Assembly (NCBI GenBank): GCA_944472135.2
Contig: OX235262.1
Coordinates: 60,298,440-60,362,439, forward strand
Direction of reading: 5' to 3'
DNA length: 64,000 bases
Origin: Trichobilharzia regenti
Taxonomy: Eukaryota > Platyhelminthes > Trematoda > Strigeidida > Schistosomatidae
A model generated the notes under the pieces. It had not been told where the DNA came from. It did no database searches and saw only the letters and a list, made by a program, of their open reading frames with translations. Positions 54,150-64,000 of this stretch are shown one piece after another. Every line of letters starts with the position of its first letter. Position 1 is the stretch's first letter. A program made the translations under genes and the position numbers.

Positions 54150-54800
54150 ATTTTTTCTGAGAACCTGAGAGCCACTTAAAGAACCACTGAAAACTACAGC
54201 GCACACTCACGAAGTGGACGTCTTTTCATGATAACGGTGAATGATAGCACACTATAGAGATCAATAATTAGAGTTAGAATTCACGAGTTACTGAATACTC
54301 AACTGGCCTGCCTCATAACTTGAAGGTCACCAGTTCAGTTCAATCTATGATGGGCTCGTGAGAAACTCACCATTGATAAGATGCAAGTTAGGCCGAAACA
54401 GATGTCCAGTGCTCCCTAGTGATTTTCAATGGTTCTTGGACTAATGTCAATTCATGATAAAATTCATATTGCATAATAGCGAGTTTCATGAATTTTATAG
54501 TTGATTTCGTCATCAACTGATATCAGCTGGAAGAAACCATGACTGAATGGTATATTGTACGTCTACTAACTCAAACCAAAGTTAGCACTGAAGATGTTTT
54601 TTAGAAAAACAACGAAAGCTCTACAATCCAAGCATCCAATTCGGAGGACACAACTACACCAGTTACATTTCTGTTCTCGATCTCTGACAAAGGATGTAAT
54701 GTGTAGAAAGGCTGAATTTTGCTAGGCGGAGGCGAAACAGATGTCTGGGGAATGCTTCATAGTTATCAATGATTCCTAAGTAGATAATGTTTGGTGAAAA
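54150..54800 (+). mobile_element. Decayed SM-alpha-like SINE copies
   Basis: The first copy (about 54,235-54,480) has head (gagttagaattcacgagtt), tRNA-like part, ribozyme 3' half (gccgaaacagatgtccagtgctcc) and tail (tcttggactaatgtcaattcatgat). A second remnant ends near 54,750 (ggcgaaacagatgtctggg). Confidence 0.6.
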
Positions 54801-55734
54801 AAATTCCATGTTGAGATCAGTGGTTCATTTATTTATTATTCGAATTCCGTCACTTTTTAACATTGAACAATAACCGAAATGTGAATTAGCTATCCCGATT
54901 TGTTTTTAGCATATTCGCTCGTTTTTAACCTCATTGGTGCATTCTTCCTTCTTGGATGGCTTTTGTTTAACTGTGCTTCAAACGAAAGACTAGATGTATG
55001 ATACTAGTCGCTAACTCGTGTCTAATCAGAGTATCCATAATGGTCCTAAACGAGGTCAATCGCGAGACCGAGTAGCTCAGTAGTAACGTCACTGACTGCA
55101 GCACTATGGGGTGATACGGATAAGAATCTTAGAAGAAACATGAGTCTCTTCTTCAAGATTGCAGATACCCACTGCTGACTGGTAAGCATCAGCAAGCACG
55201 AAATCTAGGTTTAGGGCTTCCTACTAATTGCCTCCGAACGTTTGACATTCATATGCGTCTATAAAGTCATAATTAGTTAATCTACAGTTAAACAAGTTTG
55301 ATCTCTGAGAAGAGTAATTCTCCTCCGAACGCCGTCTCCCCTTTAGTCAAAATTATGTCTATCTGACTAATCATTTGAGTATATACCTACCAAATGACAT
55401 ATTAGTAATATAACTCAACAGTGACTGAGAATTAAGTTGAAATCAGCAGAGATCCTGCCACGAATTTGTATCACCAAGAGAACCCATGAAGATCAATAAA
55501 CCTTAGGCAACTGATTCTTTGCTGATTTGACAAATATTTGGGTAGTGTGCACATACAAATCAAAAAAGGATCGGAGTACACAAAGTGGAAATCACGATGA
55601 CGAGCACACTTTGCAACCACGAACAACCAACGAATTTGGAATCCGGTGGTGCAGGTTCTCTGCATTCAATTTCATTCGTATCATCAACGACAAATATTTC
55701 CTAAAACTACTATTGGTCTACTTCACAGTTAAAA
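54801..55734. other. Non-coding stretch
   Basis: No gene recognised. A tRNA-like phrase (gagaccgagtagctcagtagtaacg, about 55,063) may be another SINE start, without a clear B box. Confidence 0.4.
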
Positions 55735-55748
55735 CAAGCGATAAAGTT

Positions 55749-55992
55749 TAATAAAGCAGGATTTAATGAATCATCAAATTTCAGTAGGACTCGTCAGCTG
55801 AATACTCTACATACCCGCATATAAATATTTTTGAAATTACATTGGGAGATATAAGACTGATAAGTAAACAAACTACGTCGAATTAGTCATGCAGAAAGAC
55901 AGGTGAGAATGTTTTCCAGATCATGTTCAAATAGAGTATTCAGCTGACGAGTTCTACCGAAATTTGATGAATCCATTAAATCCTGCTTTAAT
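55749..55992. repeat. Inverted-repeat (MITE-like) element copy C, complete
   Basis: Arms 55,749-55,807 and 55,934-55,992 (59 bp each, near-perfect reverse complements) flank a 126 bp body. The body is shared with copy B and, in the other orientation, with copy A. The total of ~244 bp without coding capacity fits a non-autonomous DNA element. Confidence 0.85.
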
Positions 55993-56040
55993 AACCTTTA
56001 TTGCTTGTTTAAATTCGTATCGGGAAATAAATGTTTTCAA

Positions 56041-56539
56041 TACTTCACGGTTAGTCAAGAATGAATGATGAATTAATACTGATATAAATATTGATTTTTA
56101 TTGTGGCCGATAATGACCTTCGAAGTTACGATGTAGATTTCGCCACAAAATTCCATAAATTAGACGGAATAGCTGAAAATTTTAAGGAGTACTGGACATT
56201 TATTCTTGTGCACACTTCTGTAGCATACGGAACTTAGGTAAAACATGTGTGTGGTTCTGCTGTAGTTTCTGCTGTGATTCTTTAATTGTAGTCGGCTTGT
56301 GGTGTACATTAAAACTGATGAAAATACCTGAAATTTCAGAAATTTATGTTCACTAAGTGTTACGTGTGACAAATTTATTATACTTGAATTGTGTCCATTA
56401 ATATGTCATTACATTAGATGTCATATACTCCTAATTTTGTCAGTAAATTAAAGAAAAGACACCCAGTAGATGCAAACTCACTAATGGCCATCGAGATGGG
56501 CAGTTGCGCTAAGAGTCAGATTTAGATCCCTAACTCAAC
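56041..56539. other. Non-coding stretch
   Basis: Nothing recognised. Confidence 0.5.
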
Positions 56540-56760
56540 TATAAGTGTGCGTTGGCAGTTCAGCGGTAGAGTGCTCGGTAACCACTCACGTGGTCCAGGG
56601 CTCGATTCTTCGACCACACCAAGCCGGCAGTAAGGCCGATGAAGAGGGAAGGTTCAGTGTTAGGCTAGCAACCCCATCTTGTAAAAACAGTCACCAATGC
56701 TATCAAAACTTCAAAGCTATAGCTTGAAGCCCTATGTTCCCGGAAATGTAAAGATATAAA
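56540..56760 (+). mobile_element. tRNA-derived SINE, second family
   Basis: A box-like tggcagttcagcggtagag, B box ggctcgattc, body aaagccggcagtaaggcc, gctagcaaccccatcttg, tail agcttgaagccctatgttcc. Confidence 0.82.
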
Positions 56761-57864
56761 ATAATTAATAAATAACTCATAACCATAACCTTGAACCTTC
56801 TCGTTAAACTAATCAGGTATCCTGTTTAATATTTATACGCAGCTATTTTTTTTATGAATACAGGGTTATTTACTCGACTCCACTGCCTTGCATCGATTGA
56901 GTGTCCCAAGAGCGTTGATACATTCACCATATGTGGGTGTTTATTGTTTAACTCCACTTGTCGGCCGGCATTACCCTGTAACCTTAGATAGAGGTTTTCA
57001 GTTATCTTTCTTAACTAAAAGTGACCAGATCTTCCGTCAAAACAACCGGGAAAAGTCCTAGTAACTAATGAAATTAAGTCAAAAGGAAGAATAGCTGTTA
57101 CAAAATAAATAAAGCCTTTTAATAGAAATATATGATAGTATCACCTGAATATAGGTCATCTGAAACAAAGACACTTTTATTAACTACCATGTTAAGAATA
57201 CAGCAGTCACATCACGTCAGAATGACATATAAGCGATTCCCAGTTTCTCATATTCTTAACAAAATACTACACAATTCTATTAAAAATTACTTCTATCCAC
57301 ATATTTCATAAGTGAACTTTCAACGATAGAGAAACGTGATTTTGTTAAAATAAGCTGACGCGACAATTATGCCGTTCACAGTCAGTAGCAGTGTTTGTCG
57401 CATTCATTACACATTTTATATTTCCCACGCTTTATGAGGGCTGAAATCTCATTGGTTGTTGACCTTTTTAAACCTACCAGAGAATTTAATATTTGTCAAG
57501 GTCATTTAAAGCCTACGTTTTTTTTATCAACTCTGTCAAGTGTTTTGACTGTTGTATTAGACATCAACAGTTCTCTAGTCAAGAGTTTGCCTTCTCCTTT
57601 TGCGTGTTGTTGGTGTTGTTGTGGTTATTAGCGTTGTTATTTGCACACGGGATTAACGCTCAATAGATTCGTATTACTCGCATTATACTAAGTTGTATTG
57701 CTAGTCATATGAATAGAAGAAATTAAATAAGTTTGTCTGACTTATGTCTAATGTCGCACAAACTCAACGATATGTGGGCGGAAAATAACAACATGACAAA
57801 AGAGGTAAACAGTGAAGACAGGACATCAAGGGAACAAGTGACAAAGATACTCAACTAACAAGTT
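56761..57864. other. Non-coding stretch
   Basis: AT-rich. No supported gene. A 78-residue open frame at 57,395 has no recognisable domain. Confidence 0.5.
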
Positions 57865-58110
57865 TCTTTTTCCTTCACGTTCCCCAGTGGAACATAGGGC
57901 TTCAAGCTAGTGACTTGAAGTTTCTGTAGCAGTGTTTATTTTACAGGATGGGGTTGCTAGCCACATGCCCAACCTTACCTCTTAAGCAGCATTATTTCTG
58001 GCTTAGTGAGGTAAAGGATTGCGTCGGTGGCCGGGGATCGAACCCCGGACCATGTGAATGGTCAGCGAGCGTCCTAACCGCTATGCAACCGACGCACCAC
58101 TCAACCAACA
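57865..58110 (-). mobile_element. tRNA-derived SINE, second family (good copy)
   Basis: Almost the same as 48,935-49,148: ccccagtggaacatagggcttcaa, tggcttagtgaggtaaa, gatcgaaccccggaccatg, gtcctaaccgctatgcaacc. Confidence 0.88.
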
Positions 58111-58139
58111 ATAATAAGCAAAAATCACTGTGAACAAGA

Positions 58140-58560
58140 GAAATCTGAAGGAGGTCAGACTTTTCATTTTTCTAGGCAGTCTTGTTTCAACTATAGGCTG
58201 AGACATTGATAAGGATATCAAAGCAAGCCAGGGGAGACCTTCTTTGCTATGAAATCAATGTGTAAATCTACTTCATCAAGCGTCAAGAAGGAGATTCACA
58301 TTTCCAACTGAAATGTCAAACAGTTTTTCTCTATGGTTCAGTGATCTAGGACACCATGAAGAGTTTTTCCGAAGGGCTGCAAGCTTTCCATCAGCAGTCA
58401 TCTGTGCTCCATGATGAAGATCAAGAAGGCCAGCCAGAAAGGACAAGCCATAAGGAACTCTGCGTTAGAGTGAAACAACCAAGAATCCATCGCCTAACAA
58501 ATATGGTGAAAGAAATGCTGGCGTGGACAGGACATATGCTCAGACGACTATAGATTGACA
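58140..58560 (+). pseudogene. RTE-type RT 3' remnant
   Basis: The frames read VRLFIFLGSLVSTIG, then IDKDIKASQG (the YLGS..S..G.. D.. block of RTE RTs), then degraded FSLWFSDLGH, and finally GEMLAWTGHMLRRL-like sequence (WxGHxLRR block). It is a different subfamily from the RTE at 26.7 kb. Confidence 0.65.
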
Positions 58561-59634
58561 TCTCACCCTAGGCAAGCCCTCTAATAGAACCCAGGCAGGA
58601 GACAACGAATCTGGCATCCAGGGTGGTGGAAACTAAAGCTTGTTGACAAGTGTGGATGCAGCTGAACGGGACTGTGGAGACACAGAGTATTAGTGAGGAT
58701 TTTCTACTGAAATCCTCAAAGGAATGTAAAAGACGAAAATATCGACGTTATGCGTGTTTGTTTGTATGTGTGTGTGTATATATATGAATGCCTGAAATTT
58801 GAAGCAGTAAAGGTTGCTTACCTACTTACTTACAATCAACTAGTTTTCAAATTATTATTATCATTAATTATTTCATAGTACATTCGCAATAAAAAAGCCA
58901 ACCTTTGCAATATTGCACTTTCTGTTTTATTAATTCTCTGATTAACATCACCTAGTAAATATCTCTCATTATTCAAATTCTTCTTTGCATTATTCAGTCT
59001 AATGATGAATAAGAAATGAATAATTGATATGGCTGAGTGATTGATTGGTTGATTGATTGAATTTCAAATTGTAGAGTAAGTCAAAATAACACCGAATCAT
59101 CATATGATATGATTGATAATAAATGCACCACACGCAATGGTGTATTGTGTGTGTGCTGAGTGCATTCAGGTGGTTTCCAAAAAGAAAAATTTGAATTTGC
59201 GTACTTCTATATTTTGACAAATATCATTTCTTGTTTGAAGGTTATATCTATTTGCTTTTTAGGGTCATTTTCAATTGATATTCAATGTTCAATATATTAG
59301 TAAACAAATACTTATTGAAAATAGATTAAAAAATACACTATTTTATAGTTTAAACCTGTGATGTTTTCTTTTTAAAATTTTCTCTCGATCGTATAGTTAA
59401 CAATAGAACTTATGGTAGTTGTTTTCAGGACATTAAAAGAAGAGAGAGAAGTTTACTTCAGTTTGAAAATTGCGCTTGAACATGAACATTGAACATTGAT
59501 TACTTCCGACAGATTTAAACTAAATTGAAATTTGTATACCTTACAAGAGAAAAAGGTTTATACTCTTTGCCATCCTGATAGTCTCTAGGACTGGTTAGTT
59601 AGAAATTAGCTAAATCCGTTATTATTATTCTCTT
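58561..59634. other. Non-coding stretch with gt/ta repeats
   Basis: A (tg)n(ta)n run lies at about 58,752-58,786. Otherwise AT-rich, nothing recognised. Confidence 0.5.
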
Positions 59635-60850
59635 GGGTTCCAAGTGGAACATAGCGCTTCAACAACACGTCTCCACTTTGCTCTATCTTATGCCGTTCAC
59701 TTCAGCTGGGTCCTCAGTTGCCCATGATCTCGCATCTCCTCCTCTCACAACCGCCTCCATGCCATCCTCGCACCGACGACCCACTCATCTCTTCCCATCA
59801 GGATTCCACTAGAGCAATGACCTACATTGCACGCGATGTCATTCGACAGTCTCCTCAACGTATACCCGATCCACCACCATTTTCTCCTACATATTTGTTG
59901 AATGATAGGCTCTTGTCTGGTTTGTTCGCAGAGTTTCTTGTTAGTTACTCTACATGTCTGGATGGCCATTTGATCTTCAGTATGGAGCTGTCGAAGGTGG
60001 CGTTTGTTGATAAAAGTCTGCAGCCACCTGTCAGAACTCTTTTCGTGATGCACTGGCTAAGTTTCTGACCCGTATAGAAGAAGTGATTCACTGACATTAC
60101 ATTTGTGCTGAAAATCCGAATCTTGTTCTTTATGCTGACTGAATGGAGAATATTTCCAAACAGGTTTCAGGTTGATCAAGGCGTATCTTGCCTTTTCGAT
60201 TCTGGCTGATTTTGACATCTTCATCCGATCCCAGTGACTATGGTTGAAACCATGCTTCTAGGTGAGATAATTGAAGGAAGTGACCTCCATCAAATCTCTC
60301 CAGCTGATGGTGATTGGTGCTGGTTGTTGCTACTGTTGGTGGTTGGTTGGTTACCTTCATCACCTCCTTCTTCTCTATGTTCACCTGGGGTCCTGTCTTT
60401 GCTGCTTCTTCATCCAGTTTTTTGGTTTTCACCTGCAAGTCTTCTAGTTTATGTGACACTAACCATAAATAATCCACGCTTGAAATCCACATCTTCTAGA
60501 GTCGTCTTCGTGGTGCAAAGTATCTCTGTCTTCCCCCCCCCCAGAGTTCAACGCAAAATCCAGTCCACCATAATTAAGAATATCATCGGTGATAATTAGC
60601 AGTTAGCCTGTCTTACTGCTGTATTCACTGAAAAGTCTTCGGTGAGGTTTCCATTGTGGATCACCTAACACGTGGCATTGTGATATATCCAGATGTTGAA
60701 TGAAATTGACAAAGACTTGGACACTGTACGCCATAGTGTTGAATTAGTTTCGAAATTACTTCTCGGTAAACGGTGTCTGGTGAAGGCCTTTTTGAAGTCG
60801 ATGAACAGGGGTGTCCAGCGTTGATTTTTCATGTGCTGATTCAATGAACT
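59635..60850 (-). pseudogene. RTE-type LINE RT remnant
   Basis: The minus-strand C-terminus (60,053-59,745) includes RWLQTFINKRHLRQL, NKKLCEQTRQEPIIQQI and RRKWWWIGYTLRRLSNDIA. Further upstream, a decayed ...DFKKAF block (about 60,795-60,780) marks the RT catalytic region. A poly-C run sits at 60,534-60,541. 3' tail copies of the same family are at 51.4 and 37.3 kb. Confidence 0.78.
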
Positions 60851-61569
60851 ATATTCACTTTCTGAGTATGTGTATATGTGAGGGCTAACGGTATGTTGAC
60901 ATGGTTGGTTAAATTGAAGAAGTGGATGCAGCAGAATTCAAAGTCGACAAGTTCAATTTTGAAGTCATGAAGTCACGTACATCTCCAATCTTTTGAGTTG
61001 TTTATTTTTGTGTTTTTAAGGATAATAAACTGTAAAATTATGCTAATTAATTTAAATAGGAACAACATTCACTAAATGGCAATTACATTAACTCTGGAGA
61101 ATTGCTAGCTTACAAGCTTTGGCTTAACATGAAATATTTCCTAAATAGAGGAGGTATACAAAATATTGATTTGCATGAGGAGGTGGAGATTAGGTGGAGA
61201 TTATTACGAAAGCGCTAGGCAGTATCCATTCGCCATACTTCTAGACATCGAATAAAAATGGCGGTATTACGAAACAAAGCAGAAGTAGAAGAAAATGGGC
61301 CATCCCAACTATCTAAGTGAATATTGATACCATCAAAAGTAGACTAGATATCAAGTAAAAATAGCATGATGTTATGCACTACTGATTGATTTAAGTAGTT
61401 GCAAGCCACTCACATCAAACAGTAGTGTGTTTGTTAGCCAGATCGGAAAGATCTAAGTACCGGATGGCTGTTTCATTCGTTTGAGGCTAGTATGGGTCTC
61501 TTGAAAAAAAACTGTGACAAATACTCCACTCAAACTGTGTGTAACTTGCTGAGTTTTTTTTTCATTACT
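60851..61569. other. Non-coding stretch
   Basis: A decayed SM-alpha-like remnant may lie at about 61,375-61,510 (ccggatggctgtttcattcgtt). Otherwise nothing recognised. Confidence 0.4.
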
Positions 61570-61700
61570 TTACGTTATGATGATTGTGAAACAGAGGTTC
61601 AAGATCTGAGCTTTGAAGTTTCGGTAGTAGTGATGTTTTCACAGGATGAGTTTTGCTAGTCTTAATAACCAACCTTCCTTCATTACCAGGCTTGGCTTCA
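61570..61700 (-). mobile_element. Second-family SINE fragment
   Basis: Body only: gaggttcaagatctgagctttgaagtttcggtagtagtg ... acaggatgagttttgctag. Confidence 0.6.
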
Positions 61701-62599
61701 GTATTATAGATGAGTTGGATATGTAAGGATTTGGGCAAGTTGTTTTTTCCCTGTAGATAAGTCTAAAGGAAGACTCTCTGTAGGAAAACCCACTGCCACA
61801 TCTTCGTAACCACACCAGATAGTGTTCTTGCACTCTCTTGGGTGAAGCCTGCGTAGAACGACCGATACAACTAACTCCAAAAGACTAGCTGAATTGATAA
61901 TTGTGTGTGTTCTTTGGGTCACTGGACAGTATGCCCCTTCTCAACAATGCTTCAGTGAATGTCCTTTTCAAAGATTATGAGACCCTTCTATGAAGAGTAT
62001 CGGCAGTTAAGTCACCTTTGAATTCTTGATTACAGACATTGAATCATATTTTGATTAGGTTTTGACTGTATTTTCTCATCTATCAAATGCGGTGGAAATC
62101 CATTTTCCCTTAAAGTTTTCTTTCAAGATTTAACTATTCCTTCACAGTGTCAGGACTGCGTAATAGTGACAATTATAATAACATAAGTTAATTGGTAGAT
62201 GGTGTCTCGCAGTGGAATCCAGTATGAGGATTTCATCCTGTTCGGGACTCGTCACCTGGATGTACCTGCATTACGCAGTGAGTCGTGATGTTCCCACCGA
62301 GGTTCAGTCTACGGGAAAATCTGAAATTGAATTAAATAATAATAATCTAAAACAATTAGTTCCCTTTATGAATTTAGATAAAGCAATACGAAGACGTAAT
62401 TTGTCTGAATCGTGTAATGTATTTGCGCAACACATTTCGAACAGTCTGATCCAGCACACACGGATTTGTCATAGGAATATATATGAAATTAATAAAGAGG
62501 TAAGAGGTGAGAAAATAGACTACTTAGGTCAAGTTAAAAGGGCATACTGAAGGTCAAGATAACAATGAAGACCACTAAATTAAATAGCAGAAGTAATAG
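61701..62599. other. Non-coding stretch left of LTR element
   Basis: The 112-residue frame at 62,212-62,550 has no recognisable domain. Part of it (ccctttatgaatttagataaagcaa) resembles the edge of the foldback element at 53.14 kb. The last four bases (atag, 62,596-62,599) are the target duplication of the LTR element. Confidence 0.5.
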
Positions 62600-62918
62600 T
62601 GTGGTGAGAGCAGGCTGCTAGCCGATTGGTTGGCACTAATCTACGTTAAGGTCTAGGTCACTAATATGGGCCGTGAACAAGGCTGAGTCAACAACCAATC
62701 ACAGCGAAGTTAACGTGGCAAAATATGATTCGCAGATAGAGAACTCTGTTTGTCAAGGAATCCCGAAACAACCAATCAGAAGCCTGCGTTTGTCTACCTA
62801 AACAACCAATCAGATGACTGCGCTTGTCTATAATAATGTTGTCTGAAATATGTATAAATACGTGTTGATTTTCATAATAAAACGATCTGTTGCCTGGCCC
62901 TTGTCTTCTGTTGTTACA
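62600..62918 (+). promoter_or_regulatory. 5' LTR with CCAAT motifs, TATA box and poly(A) signal
   Basis: Several ccaatca motifs (caaccaatcacag, caaccaatcagaag, caaccaatcagatg), a TATAAATA at 62,853-62,860 and AATAAA at 62,876-62,881. This is a compact promoter plus polyadenylation layout. Confidence 0.8.
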
Positions 62919-62942
62919 TTTGGTGTCGCTGCCTACCGACAA

Positions 62943-63362
62943 ATGAAAAGCCTATACCCTGCAGTTTTTGATGGAGACATATGGATCTTCGGGCAGGACT
63001 TCAAGGCTTCTGCGCAGTTGAGTGGCGTTCAAGATCTGTCAGCGATGGAGCTGCTACTTGAGACGCTGCTGGGAGGTCGGGCGAAAGCAGCATATGAAGG
63101 TGTGGGCCGAAGTATGGACGAATGTTCGACAGGGTCAGGCAAACAGTTTCCAAAGTGGGAAGGACCATATATGGTCACTTCGAGATGGGGTTACGCAGAC
63201 ACAGTCGCAATGGCGAACAATGAGAGGCGCGTGAACGTCAGCGAGCTCCAGAAATGGATACAGCGAGACAAGCCAACGATGACGCCTGCACCAAGTAGAT
63301 CAAGCCGACTTCAGTCGCACGTATTTGACGGGGGGACGAGTGTGGTGAGAGCAGGCTGCTAG
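62943..63362 (+). CDS. Internal gag/integrase-end fusion ORF (140 aa)
   Basis: The first ATG inside the element is at 62,943. The first ~55 residues look like a Gypsy gag start (DGDIWIFGQDFKASAQL, LLLETLLGGRAKAAYEG). The second part looks like the C-terminal tail of integrase (QFPKWEGPYMV, RRVNVSELQKW). The frame stays open through the join near 63,110 and runs 22 nt into the 3' LTR. It is probably the scar of one large internal deletion, though the open frame may be selected or accidental. No enzyme activity is expected. Confidence 0.65.
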   Translation: MKSLYPAVFDGDIWIFGQDFKASAQLSGVQDLSAMELLLETLLGGRAKAAYEGVGRSMDECSTGSGKQFPKWEGPYMVTSRWGYADTVAMANNERRVNVSELQKWIQRDKPTMTPAPSRSSRLQSHVFDGGTSVVRAGC

Positions 63363-63659
63363 CCGATTGGTTGGCACTAATCTACGTTAAGGTCTAGGTC
63401 ACTAATATGGGCCGTGAACAAGGCTGAGTCAACAACCAATCACAGCGAAGTTAACGTGGCAAAATATGATTCGCAGATAGAGAACTCTGTTTGTCAAGGA
63501 ATCCCGAAACAACCAATCAGAAGCCTGCGTTTGTCTACCTAAACAACCAATCAGATGACTGCGCTTGTCTATAATAATGTTGTCTGAAATATGTATAAAT
63601 ACGTGTTGATTTTCATAATAAAACGATCTGTTGCCTGGCCCTTGTCTTCTGTTGTTACA
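63341..63659 (+). repeat. 3' LTR of the non-autonomous element
   Basis: Identical to 62,600-62,918. Preceded by the purine-rich tract 63,329-63,340. Confidence 0.95.
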
Positions 63660-63669
63660 ATAGTACATC

Positions 63670-63930
63670 TGCTATGGTATCAAAACAAATTCACCAAGGA
63701 TGGTGGTTTAGTGTGATGACGAATTGTTTTTGATGAACACACAAAGGTGGTTTAAACTCCTTAATTGCTAGGGCTTCCATAAACGTCAGGATACGCCTCA
63801 AACACGTTCTATAGATACGTTTGAAAGATCTGTTAACGTCAATTTTATGTCCTGTCTGTATAATATGTTTCGCAATAGAAGAGCTAGGTCTCCTGCTCTC
63901 ACCGTTAATAGGTTCTGAAGATTCCATTTG
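63670..63930 (-). pseudogene. Penelope-like element C-terminus
   Basis: The open minus-strand frame reads SSSIAKHIIQTGHKIDVN, SFKRIYRTCLRRILTFMEALAI and FKPPLCVHQKQFVITL, the C-terminal end of the GIY-YIG region as in copies at 33.2 and 52.5 kb. It continues decayed toward the right edge. Confidence 0.85.
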
Positions 63931-64000
63931 TTTCTGGAGCTACTTAGGAATATGCTCTGAAGACCTTATTTGCAGAGATCGATGAGTCCTCCCTATGTAT

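Larger units (their letters stand above)
62600..63659 (+). mobile_element. Young non-autonomous LTR retrotransposon (1060 bp)
   Basis: Two 319 bp LTRs (62,600-62,918 and 63,341-63,659) that I read as identical, TG...CA ends, and target duplication ATAG on both sides (62,596-62,599 and 63,660-63,663). Internal region is only 422 bp: a primer-site-like tttggtgtcgctgcc directly after the LTR, a small fused frame, and a purine tract cggggggacgag before the 3' LTR. Protease, RT and most of integrase are missing, so movement would need proteins from a full-length relative. Confidence 0.95.

Noticed and set aside
57395..57631. 78-residue plus frame at 57.4 kb
   Set aside because: No recognisable domain, ends in a Cys/Trp run from a ttg-rich repeat, and no splice or start context supports it.
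62212..62550. 112-residue open frame left of the LTR element
   Set aside because: No domain; overlaps repeat-edge sequence and a low-complexity Asn run.

Overview
The window looks like nuclear DNA of a digenean flatworm, most likely a Schistosoma species. The reasons are: AT-rich non-coding sequence; a NIF3L1-type host gene whose first three introns are only 48, 41 and 39 bp while the fourth is 9.6 kb; a first exon of an LC8-type dynein light chain, a family expanded in schistosomes; and tRNA-derived SINEs that carry a hammerhead ribozyme, as known for schistosome SM-alpha repeats. The species is inferred, not proven.

Layout. 1-697: tandem ~142 bp satellite. 1.7-6.3 kb: LINE 3' end, a fragment of a BEL/Pao LTR, then a near full-length CR1-like LINE (+). 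6.3-14.1 kb: decayed BEL/Pao element on the minus strand (gag 11.24-12.30 kb, integrase 7.4-9.2 kb), split by a minus-strand CR1 copy and bounded by its 3' end and LTR in INVERTED copies. 14.1-20.9 kb: another CR1-like LINE (-), RTE-type LINE pieces, and a Penelope-like element (PLE) split by an RTE fragment. 21,456-25,447: complete, young LTR retrotransposon (-) with identical 195 bp LTRs, CTAGA target duplication and one intact 1181-aa gag-pol. 25.4-28.4 kb: unrecognised decayed coding sequence, LTR-like remnant, RTE copy with rearranged 5' end. 28.9-29.5 kb: inverted SINE cluster with two near-perfect hammerhead ribozymes, abutting the NIF3L1-like gene (29,526-40,300, +). Its fourth intron holds three antisense PLE copies, a LINE, SINE remnants and a solo LTR. 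40.3-48.4 kb: more PLE, RTE and SINE debris. 48,387-48,592: dynein light chain exon. 48.6-64 kb: mostly repeats, including two inverted-repeat (foldback) elements, RTE 3' ends, SINEs and, at 62,600-63,659, a very young non-autonomous LTR element with identical 319 bp LTRs, followed by a PLE C-terminus.

The two host genes are unrelated; nearly everything else is transposons. The most striking signal is at 25,235-25,251. Directly inside the 5' LTR of the young LTR element lies a 17-nt stretch perfectly complementary to a site in the LTR itself, just downstream of a TATA-like box. This is the geometry of Tf1-style self-primed reverse transcription, with no room for an ordinary tRNA primer site.
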